Source: Tubiluchus corallicola
Lineage: Eukaryota > Priapulida > Priapulimorpha > Priapulimorphida > Tubiluchidae
Reading direction: 5' to 3'
Length of the DNA stretch: 60,000 nucleotides
NCBI GenBank assembly: GCA_030141605.1
Contig: JAQGDQ010000025.1
Location: 542,907 to 602,906, forward strand
Position numbers and translations under genes: made by a program. The notes beneath the pieces were generated by a model. It had not been told where the DNA came from, searched no databases, and saw only the letters and a list, made by a program, of their open reading frames with translations. Of this stretch, positions 47,522-59,408 are shown piece by piece. Numbering within the stretch: position 1 is the first letter of the stretch; every line of letters begins with the position of its first letter.

Positions 47522-49066
47522 TTAAAACAAACAGAAGAATGTTAGTCAAATAACCACATTATATTGGATTAAATACTCATTTAATACATAATTGTGATTA
47601 ACAAAAAGCAAAGACAATTATTATTATGATTATTAAAGAAAGAATCACTATAATACAAGCATTAATCCGACATCAAGTAATGGGTTAAAGCATTATAAAA
47701 ATGTTATTTAACTGATTACTTGAACAGGTGTAACAACTTCAGCATGTAACTGTGAAAGACTTGTTAGTGGTGTTTGGAAGTGATTATTTTTAACCTAAGG
47801 ACAGACAAGTGTGAGACAAAATTCATTGCTGATGTATGTGGTCTTTGAAAAACAGGAGTGTCATTATAGAATGTCTGGATATACACGGGCACCATACTGC
47901 CGATGGCACATGTGGTGCACTTGTGGCACCCAGCGACAATATGATAGCAGCCAGCCGTGCTAAAATTGGACACATTTTTCCTGGGTATCTCTCATCGCTA
48001 CACGTGGCTCTCATTTCTGACAGGTTCCAGTCTAAAACAGTATGTAACAGCAACATGCCTTTAGTTAACGACTATGCTGCCTTGCACAGGACAGCAGCAC
48101 ATATTTTCTGGAATATTTAGTGGAAACACTGCTATATTTAGTATGTTAACATTTATTTCCACATTTTCCTCCAAAACAGCTCCACACTCCACATAATTAC
48201 ATTCACTCAACTCAGCAAATACTGAAGAACTTTGTAATGATAAACATTGGTAAGTGAAACCCTACTTCATTATTTTATTCTACACCAACTCCGGAGACAG
48301 CACGGAAAAAACTTGAAAAAGAAACAAATATTACACCAGAGTTTTTGCAACAACTTGTCACATTTTACAATTTATTTTACACTTTCAGTGTCAATGTAGC
48401 ATAAATTATACTTACTTATATCTACTGACAATAATGCATAGTTTATCAAAGCATTTTATGCTTCAGTTTGCTACAAGTTCTTTTACAGCATATACAATTT
48501 ACATGCTACCCAATATATACACATTAGCATATCTGCTTACAAATATTTAGACAATGATATACATAACAAGAAATATTTACTTAAAATACACAGTAGTGGG
48601 CTAACTGGGAGAAACAGTGTACAACGGTGCATCAAATGCGAAACAGGTGACGTATGGAAGGTAAAAACAATGGTAATAAGTAAAAAAGCGGTAGCTGCAC
48701 AAATGGGCCCAGTGAAATTTCAACGAGTCATGATAAACAAATAAACAAACAACAAAAGAGCACATGGAAAGATTCAATGCTACGAAATTTTAAACTGAAT
48801 GAAAATTGCACCATGTAAAAAAATACACTAATGATGAAAGCAAAATTTTGCCTCACAACGAGTCATCATTTTCCGCAAAAGTAGAAAAAGAGAATTTGAT
48901 AACAGTAAATACGCACCACAACGAAAAATAAATTCATCAATGCAAAATATTCACAAATTTCCACTCTAGTTTGATTTAAAGGCACAAAATTCATTACAGC
49001 AAAATTTGATGTAAATTAGATCTGTCCATGACGTTGGTTAGATAATGATTATGTTAACCAACCTGA

Positions 49067-49146
49067 TTAGGACAAGGAGACGGGTCCCCGTTGGTAGGGG
49101 TGGTCTCTCATGCCTGCTATATGGCGCCTTTGCTTCACTATTGCAC
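49067..49146 (-). CDS. QKI: distal alternative last exon, QKI-5-like C-terminus
   Basis: Coding part of the terminal exon: acceptor TTCACACTACAG|GTGCAATAG, then 25 codons and TAA at 49069-49067. Joined to the donor at 54487 (GTT G|GTGGGT) it keeps phase exactly and gives VG-AIVKQRR...MRDHPYQRGPVSLS. Basic RRH plus MRxHPYQR corresponds to the nuclear-localisation tail of QKI-5, so this isoform is inferred to be nuclear. It was missed by open-frame length because it is only 80 bases. Confidence 0.85.
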
Positions 49147-52100
49147 CTGTAGTGTGAACAGCAAAATGGTTAGTAAAAGCTAAGTGTGAATTAACCATCA
49201 CAGCGCATTAGCCTTGATACACAGCGTGCATGGAAAATGACAGTAGTCCTCAAAAAAAGCTCTGAAACGCAATAGCTATAAAGCCTTGACATTCGGGGCT
49301 TTTTAAAATTTAAGTTCACAGCTGAAAAAAGGCTCAACAAAACTATTTAACAATTTACCCAAGAACAACTAGACATCCTGGCATCCTCAGTATTATCATT
49401 GCATTTATATTATTTATTATGTTTTTGTCTAAATATCCATTACTAAGTTTGTTTATCATACTGGCAGCTGTCGGAAGAAAAATTGACGATGTAGTGATGC
49501 TCTAGTAGCAATTACATTTTGTAACTGCATCAACTACATGCTTTCTAAATGGAATTTTCAAGCTGCAGTTCAAAATAAGGTGTGTAAGGATGTCATTAAT
49601 GTTAGCTCTTTTCTGGTAAGCCAAAAGAAAGTGATGTTGCCCATTGTCAACTACACAATGTTTGTTTTTAAACTGTAGTTTCCATATTTCCAACTGTTAT
49701 ACAATATTCAATTGATATCTGCAGAAAAGACATTTGTTTTTTACAACATTCTGCTTAAAAATTCATCACGAAAGCCCAACTTGTATAAAACCATCATTTT
49801 CTATGCACGCCTTTGTGTCAATAGATTTCGCACTATAGTCACATATTGATTTTTTTAAATTCTGTAAAGCAACATACAAAATTAAAACACGAAAATCTAT
49901 TCTTAGCCGTATTATCAGGTTTCCTCATTTACCAACTAGCAAACAATGCATCTGTTCTTGAAGAAACTAGCCAGAAGAATAGACTTAGTGATAAGATAGT
50001 AATGTAATCTTGTATAAAAGCGGGCTAAAACTGTAGTTAAGTGCACCAGGCCAAAGAGTCATTACTTGAAAATCTCATATATATAATGGTTGTTTGCAAA
50101 GTTAAGTAGCGTTATTGTTAATAACGATAGACATGCAATCGGTGTGTATTAAGTTTGTTAAAAAACTGACCCGACAATATTAAAACTTTTTCACTTCAGT
50201 GAGCAAAGGTTCGATAAGAGAAAAATAATCACTATGAAATCCACGAACGGGGAGGTCAGTGGAAAGATAAGGATGGGTTTTCATGATAGCCCCAGGACAA
50301 CACCACATACCTCATGTGAAGAACCTGTACAAGAACATGAACAGTAAATCTGTTGAAAGAAATCGACCATGTCAAGCCCAGGGGTATGAAGAGGGGGAAT
50401 AAAAATTGAATGGAAAATAGAATGTATATAAATACTGTCCACAAATGGCTTACCATTGGTCTATGATGGCTGCATGAAAATACATAATACAAAAATTTAT
50501 CATGTGATATTTATGAACGCATGTGTAGAGTTTTATGCTGGCAATAAGAAAGTGGTATAAATGTTTCACTCGATGAAACAAGGTCGCTTTATTGGTATCA
50601 TAATACCACTTTACACTATCATAATACCATATTATAATACAGCCTTTTAACTGCGCTTATATAAGTTATAATTATATACAACAAAACTTATGGTAGTTGA
50701 TCAATGATGAAATGACGGTATAAAAAATCGGTACATGCTCATGTATATACATGAAATGAATAACCCGTATAACTAGATAAATGAATGCACAAAACTGAAA
50801 TATAAATCTATAATTTCCTTAACCTATTGCTTGCCATTCAAAAGTGGCCAAAATTCAACCCTTTTATTGAAAAAATGTCACAAAATAATGTGACAAACAG
50901 AAAAAAGTAGAAGCTTACTATTAAACAACAACAAAAAATTCATTAATTTGACAAGAATAATGAAAAAACTGCTGAGTACTGGAAACAGTCTCGTGTTATC
51001 AAATGCTCAGAAATAGATGGTGTCGATAGAATACGATGGCTGTGAGGTGCACAGCAGCTGAGCATGCAGACTGACATATTTTGGAATGTCATAAAATGTG
51101 CATCACTGCAAATTAGAACAACGCAAAATCCAGAAATAAACCGATTAGTGCCAGCTTGTGCAAAGTGACTAAGCAGTACCCAAAAAAAAACAGCCAAAAA
51201 AGGTTAATTGGAAACTCTAAAGTTAATTAGTGCACAAGACGAAACTTAAAGTTAATTAGTGCACAAGACGAAACTTATTAAGCAGAGCAAAATGGATTTA
51301 AAGATGCACTAGTTTCTACAAGTTCACCAATAATTTTTGTAGATCGTGCAACCAATTTAGCAACCACAAACAAGAATGGAAGTAACAGGCTATGAACTAA
51401 TGCATCTTTAATGGTTAAAAGTAAGCATTGAGAAAGCTGCGGGTATAGACAGTTGTGAAAGTAAAGAGTCATGCATAACAGATGAGAAATGCTCAGGCAA
51501 AAATGCAGTATAAGTTTAAAAACATAAATATATCTAACACCAGCGCAGGTCTCAAAATTAAAATCAGTTAATTTAAACTTTAATGAACTTTGTGACTAGA
51601 ATACATAAACTTGTGACAAACACGTGACTTTTTTAAAACACACGAGCAACAAAAATAAAAAAACGTTTTTTCTAAAAATAACAATTGACTGGTACGAATC
51701 TAGTTTGCAAAAACTTCTTTTAACAATCACGCAAGTTGCCAGCAATAACTAATTAAAGTGTAGCCTGTCATTGGCAATGCACAATTATGCATCATATACA
51801 TGTTTTCGGAAATCGTAATAAGATGCAGATGCAAAACAGTTTCTTTGATGAACCCTAACGAGTGCCAAATGTATGTGAGTGCACATGTATCAGCAGCAAA
51901 CATCTTTCCTCTACCCATGTAATGATGGAGTGCTTTGCCACCACATGGCATTCCCTGCTCCCACAAAAGCACAACAAAAATACCAATGTCAGCAAACTTG
52001 ATGGTAAAAATGGCAAAGTTTCAATACCGATTGCAGCAGTTCATATATCTTGTTTGAAAATAAGCGTTTTAATCGTACGAGGAGAAATTTTCGTATCTGT

Positions 52101-55100
52101 TTATACATTTGATGTGATTGTACCACAAGTACGAATAAAAACGATATATATACCGTATTTTCCCATGTATAAGAGACCCTTTTTTGCTCAGAATTTTCAC
52201 TTTAAAAATAGGGGGTCTCTTATACATGGGAGTAAGTGGATGCAAGATGCCGACTCCAATCTGACACCAACTGGCAAGGTAAGAAAGCCAACCCTTGGAG
52301 AAGTCTGCAGCTGGGTCCTCAAGGCATGGAATGGTGTAAAGCCAGAGGTCATTATTAAATCTTTCAAGAAGTGTGGCATCTCCAATGCCATGGACGACAC
52401 AGAGGACACTGCCATTTTTGAGCAGAGTGACTCCTCTGATGATGAACTGGCTGGAATTGCTGAAGGTCTGACTCCAGTTGATATTTTTGATGAGAGTGAT
52501 GAGGAATTTAATGATTTCTATGATGAATAAAGTTATTCATTACCAAAAAACTTTTTTCCAGAATTTTTGCCTAAAAATTGAAGGGGTCTCTTATACACAA
52601 GGGTCTCTTATACATGGGAAAATACGGTACATTAAGCTTAGGCAGGAATATTTTCAATGGCCAGACCAGCAGTTTAGAATTTCGCCTGGCAATTATTCTA
52701 GTAGTAAAATTTGGCATAAAAAATTAAATCATCTATCAATCTTAATCGTGAAGAGGAAGTGAAGAGCATGAATTCTTATCATTTTAGCCATTTTTGATGT
52801 TTTTTATCACGAACGAGCCCACAATTAATCCATCAATAATGTTTTCGAAAACGCAATGATTTGAGCGGAATGTTAATGAGGCAAGTTTCTTTATCGCAGC
52901 AGAAGAAAAAAGTTGTTTAAGCATTACTAAAATAAGCAAGATAACGTGATTAAACCCAAAAGCAGTGAGCACCCATTACAAACAAAATATATGTTTTCCA
53001 TGTAAATGTTTGTAGCTTGCAGTTCTTGATGTAACTGCTTGTGGTTTGTAAGATGATAAGCATCTACAAGACTGACAGACATTCTCGCTTTTGATCCATC
53101 TTAAATGCACAGGTTTCATACATTCCCCTTGTAGTGATTTCAGAACTTACTCGGGTCGTGATACTGCATTAGATTTCCAGCACTGGCTATGTAACGCTGA
53201 ACGGCAAATGGCGAACTTGCTGACGATACTACTGTTAAGTAGAAATAGAACTAGTTTAGATTCGGCAGTGAGAACAAAACGCATATCAAAAGGGAAAGCA
53301 TAAAGTTAATGTAATTAGCAAGACAGGCACAACATCCCACTTTGCAGGCAAAAATGCAATATTCTTGCAACAAGAAACAAGCGCAAGACAGAACAATAAA
53401 TGTATTTCTGACAGACAAGTTGCTACTCTTAACGACAAGATTTTATGCTGTTTTACTGCAACTATTCAAGGTATTCAAAAACTTCTGCATAACCAGGTTT
53501 AAGACCACAATTCTCGTATTTTGCAGCTGTCACGGAAGTCTTCTCTCAAACTTTAGCATGATTCACGAAGCTGGACTCAGTCCAAAGCTATACTTTACCC
53601 TAACAAAGGAACTGTCCTCACATTCACTTTATAGTGCTTAAGAACAGTTTCCAGTAAATCTATAAACAGTGATTCAGCTTGAAGGCAAGTACGAAAAGTA
53701 AACTGCTAAATTGTTTAAATCGAAAGTAACTTTCACATTGCCTTTAACTTACACTTACAACTCCATGATTCGCCTAGCACATCCATTACTAGTGGCTTTG
53801 CATGTGTGTGTCAGTATTAAAACAAATTACTGTCAGAAGCACATTTATTCCTACTATAACAGTTTCATGCAATACAGAAACTACAACAGCATGTCTGCAA
53901 AAAATATCACTCATAGATATCTCTACTGGGAAGTGAACCTAGCAAGTGTGAACTGTTTTGCGAGTTACTGTCGGCAAGAAATTGAGAACTCTCTGGCACT
54001 AACTGAACACACTTGCGAGTTACTTCTCGAGCTAACATGGAGAGAAACCTCGTTAGTCTGAATGCATCATAAGTGTTAACAATGACAAAACATTTGCAAA
54101 TTTCCAAGACCCGATTTAGTGGAACTAATTGCTAAACCAATTTCTTTATGAATTCTTAATAGCATTAGCATAGGATCAACATACGGATAACCAGATTTTT
54201 TCAGATCTGAGCAAATACTCGAGAATAACTTAAAAATAGCCGATTTCACTGCATTTCCTGTCCATGGAGACAATTTCTGTATTTGCTTACAGAGCCGGGA
54301 GGGCTCACTTCCAACCTGAGTCATCTAGTGAGTGTTTTTGGTAGATTCCCATCAGTAAAATGTCAACAGCATGCGAAAACTTATGTTAAAGCCACTTTTT
54401 CCAAACTGCACACTTCATAATGCCTAAATTTATACAGAAAAAATGTCTTTTGTGTAAGAAAAAATTAAAGTTTAAGACTGAACCCACCAACTGCGGCGGC
54501 ATTAGGATCTAACGTCTGATACTCTAAAAGAGTTGGTGCTGCCGCCGTCAAGACTGGGTACTCCACTGGATGGTACATGAGCCCCGTTGCTGGATCAGCC
54601 GGAGATACTAGCGGTGGCGGTGCTGCCATTCCCTGAGACAGGTAGGCAGCAGCAGCAGCAGCAGCAGAGGGTGTCGATCCCGGTATTGTAGGCATTCTAG
54701 GTGGAAGAATGAGAGGTGCGCCTGCGGCTGTGGGTGATCGCATGACAGGTGAGGTTAGAGCAAGCGTTCCTGGTTGTCCAAGCAGTCTCTGAGCTTCTGT
54801 ATAAAAATATATACAAAACATGATCAGCAATAACAAGTAGTACACAATCGTAACAGTAACACTCATGACCAGATGGTGTGGTCTAGTCGTAACGCATCCT
54901 CTTGCCATTTGGGAGGTCGTGAGTTCAATACAGCAGCCGGGCCATATCAAAGACTTTAAAAATGGTGCCTGCTGTTGCCCTGCCTGGTGCGTGGTATTTA
55001 GGGTAAAAATGGGGTAATAATAGTCTCTATTACGTGGGTGTAGATTGTTATTTACAGTCGGCCCAAAAGCTCTTTGGAGCTTATGTTAATTGTTGATGCA

Positions 55101-58100
55101 AAAAGCCGATTTTAAATAATGATTATTATTATATTATTGTTACAATTAATTAGAACCTTTTAATTGTCTTCCTTAAATCTAGTCTTTACAGGAGTGCAAA
55201 TAGTGAGCAAATCACTTACAAACGGTTAAAACTGATGACAAATTACTAATGATGCCACCACACAGACATATTAAGCCAAAAGAATGAAGAAATTATGAAA
55301 AATTCTGACAAAAAAACAGAACCAATGTGCATTTGGAGGTGACTCCTTGAAACAAAGTCAATGGCGCTATGTTTTCTTGCCAATGTTAGAGATATCACAT
55401 GATTTTTCTTAAACCAAAACAGAAAAGACAAATGCCCTGGGCTAATCCGTTCGGTTACTGATGTTCAAAAGACCGTCAGAACCCGCATTGGCTATTCTCA
55501 GCTTCTTATTTCACTGGCAGAAATAAGAATGTTATGGCATTTTATCCAATATTAAATTGGTAAAGGAGAATTTTTTGTACTGTTATGTTTGCACAAGTCA
55601 CTATCTAATATATCACAACTGTTTTCACAACGATGACAGTAATTAATTTCCTTTGTGTTAACACAATTCTGCTGAAATGAACGTAAAAACTCTTTCCAAG
55701 AAGCATTCAATTAGCTAGAAACATGAAAACGTTCTTGACTCAGTTACTAGACCACACGTTTTCTTTCGGTAATATTACCCAAACTATCTGTCCTTAAAAA
55801 ATTCCGCAAACACCAATGAATGGCATATAAACAAATGCCCTTCACATCTTAGTGCTAAAATAACAAGTGTTTCGATAATGATGGTGAAAATGTAATGTGT
55901 ACCAGACCCAGGAGTTTCACAGGTTACCAAAATGAGATCAAATTAGAGACACGCCGCTCTTAATTTCCATGTAAGCATAACAGGTCAATTCACTATGTCA
56001 ATATCTCAAAATTGTCATCTTTTTTATGTAGTTCTTTAAATTTACTACTGACAAACACTTGTCTGATATCAAACACGATACCACAGTTTACGTATCGTCC
56101 TGGAATTTTTCCCAGTGAATTTTTAAATTATGTATCACCAAAAAGAACTTTTAGACCGTCCATATGAATATCATTAATTACTCCAAGGTAGCATGTTTGG
56201 CTTACCATGCGAGAGGATGTGTGTTCAATTCTACTGTGAAACACACCTAAAAATTGAAAAATGCTGCCGCTGGTTTTTGACCAAGTAGATTAATCGAAGT
56301 AACAAGTGAGTAATAATAACGATTGTTAGAAAGTTACCACTGAGTCCGACTATAGTAAGGTGCATGCACCTTTTGGAATTCCTGACAAAGACCTTACATT
56401 GTGAACAGCTGAAAATCACAAATACACTTTGAAAGTTAAGCAACATCGAACCTGGTTAGCAAACAGACTGGCAAAACTGCTTCTAGATTCATTTAACATG
56501 CTGCTAATAGCTTTTTCACTCTTTGAGTGCAATAAACTAATGTGCAGATAAGAAACTTTTGCTGGCCCAGCGCCTCATCCTTGCAGCTCATGCTGATAAT
56601 AGGCTAGATTCCGGTCACACCATGTACCCTCAACATTAGCAGTAGGCCCTATGACAGAGTGCTGGATTCAAGCTTGCAGTATGTCAAAATGAATAATGTA
56701 AAAAATTAGTTATTTGACGAAAAACTTACGTTGTTGTTGCAGTGCTTTAGCACCGTCTCTATATGTGCCATTCATAATTGCGAGTTCCATTAGCTGACTT
56801 TTCTTCAAGTCGTCCTCACCGTCAGCCTAAAAACACGTGAAAAAATCGTTTAACCCATTTAACATAAGCTTGAACACAAACGTGGATATGTGCACTCCAG
56901 TCTGCAAAACAAAACGGTTGTAGCATAAACAGAAGATTGCAACACACACAAGTTCCCAAAGAACAAATCTATTTTATACCTTCATTTTTATATAGTTATT
57001 ATCCACCTTTCTTACAACAAAATGCTGCCAGTTACAAGTCCACAACAAACTGTTACAGAAATATCATCAAGTACATTGTTAACAGTTGTAATTGGGCCCT
57101 CAGTACAGTTTTTTAAAGCGAAAAGAAAAAATAATACATCTATAAAGATTACTTTTCATTTTGTTTTTAGCAATAAGGAGCCGCCAGTCATTGAATGCTA
57201 ATGTAACAATTTTAATAATCGTATTTCTGTAATTTCAATAACTTGATGAAGTCTACTATTAGTTTACAAAGAAACATTGTTTTTCAAGTAACAAAAGGTT
57301 AAAAGTTTAGTATGTGGTTGGCCGTTATATTGTTAAACATCAGAATTTCAGTTTTAATTTAAAATGATACGTCTACAATTTTTTCCATTAAAATACTATA
57401 GCAATGCACTTGTTGTCATGGTGATTTATACTCATTTTCTACTTTTGTTTGTTTGATTAACCGTTTTTCTATGTTGTGCATGCTTCTTTGTTGTGATCAT
57501 TTATGTTGTCCACAATTCTTTAATTGAGTTACTTGCTGTCCTTTTTATTTACTTGCTTGTTTACTCGTTTTGACAATACAAGCGCCAACAACAACAGTGT
57601 AAGTGACAGACAATAGTTCAACTTTCGCTGCAAGTTCCTTTCATCAGGACTTATTATGATATATAGTTGATGTTTTGATTCTTGAATACAGTTGCAATGT
57701 TTGTATTAGTAATTTGGACTCACACCTCAGGTTGTTTTTACTAGGTTGTTCACCAAATCAGGAGAAATACTTGTTTTTTCCTCCATTTATTCACCCACCT
57801 ATCCAAGTTTTCTGGGCACTGGAAATTATTTACCTAAGTAGATAAGCAATTTTTACGCCAATCGCTTCTCCAATCACGCATTCTGGAGACGTTCAAAGGC
57901 AAGAACTTCTCAAAACTGGACACAAAACCTGCACAGCCCTCGGCTAGGTGAAGTGCTTTCTAATTTAGCTTGAGCTGAACATGGTAAATTACAGCGCTTG
58001 GATTAATCCAATGCGTCTCTAGATAAGTTATGTGGGTTAAGGTTGGTCAACTTTCCTCAAGACAACTTAACCGAACACTGTTTAGTCGGAAAGTAATTAT

Positions 58101-59374
58101 AGTGTTAGCTGTGGTTTTCTGTTCAAAACTTGCTGCAGGCCGCAGCTTGCGGTAACTATTATAGCAGTTTTGTAGTAATCTCCTTTGTAAATAATGCCAC
58201 CACTGTTGCAGACACATTTATTTATACACAAGGAAAAAGTTATCATCATAAAAAATATGTGACAGTTATTTGCATACTGCATTTGGATAAAATCAGTATT
58301 ATAAAACTCTGCAACAGAATGCATCACGATTTCTACAATTATTGGATGTATTTATCACGCGTGGTACTATAACATGGCATCGATACATCTTCGAATTACG
58401 TAAGCATCGCGAAAAAAAGCGTTTTGTAAACATTACTTCAGCGAAAAGCATTCGTAGTTCAGCTTAGCTCAATTATGAAGCTGCAAAATTTTAATAATTT
58501 TTCAGTGTTGTGTCCAAATCCCAAATCTTCACCCTCTTTGTAACCGTCTCAAAGATTTGCAGGAAAAAATGTTTTCATCGTTTTCAAATACGTACATGTA
58601 TATAATAATCACAAGCGGCTGTTGGACGGACAGTTGTGCTTTCTTTTTATAGAGCATTATACAAGTCTTAACTAACGCGCAACGAAATCTCCTGGCAATC
58701 ATAAATTAAGTCTTGATTTAGTTAACATCACATCTGAACTGACGTCTAGCCCCAGGCTGATAAGTTTCGTATGTATAGTTGCTCTACTGGTTTTGATCTA
58801 CCAGATATCTCATTTGTACCGAGGAATTGTAGACGTAAAATGACCGAAGAACATAATCACTATAATACTGTGTGTTTGTTGGGAACATAATCAGTTCAAA
58901 TTACATAGTTTAAAGTTTACAAGACGAGCAAGATTGATATTAAAACGATATGAATTTCCCCAATTTTTTTCATAATTGGGAAACTCACATAGGACTGTTC
59001 AATCTCCCGCTATACTACTGCACGTATGCTGCAACTATACACTTTTATACAAGAAACGTATTTTTGTCTTTTTTGAATGGCATCTAAGTTGCCACAAACA
59101 TTTCTATTGAAATGAAAAAACAAAAGCTCATATATAAACAACAGTTTCTGTAATTACTCTCCCTGCAGGTTTCACTTGACTTTCATTTTTAAGTTAATAT
59201 TCAGCAGAAAACAGTAAGCTAAGTTTACAAATGTGCAACAAACTTGGCTTTGGTACCATGTTATGCGATATGTGTTTCTTGCAATTTCTCTATTATGTAT
59301 TAGAAAAAAATCAGTACCACATATAAATTTTTCGGAGCCAATGACGAGAGATCCTTAGAACACCTTCCAAGGTT

Positions 59375-59408
<34 letters not shown>

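Larger units (their letters stand above)
39271..49066. other. long gene-poor stretch downstream of the quaking-like gene
   Basis: No coding exon recognised. Holds a CCCTAA-like patch (40242-40320), a 291-bp duplication (40739-41320), a SINE (42474-42727), a possible MITE (42924-43155) and a possible piggyBac-type element (46980-47521). The part nearest 49066 should include the 3' untranslated region of the QKI-5-like isoform, whose end I cannot place. A locally GC-richer segment at 47830-48070 has overlapping open frames on both strands but no recognised family. Confidence 0.6.
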
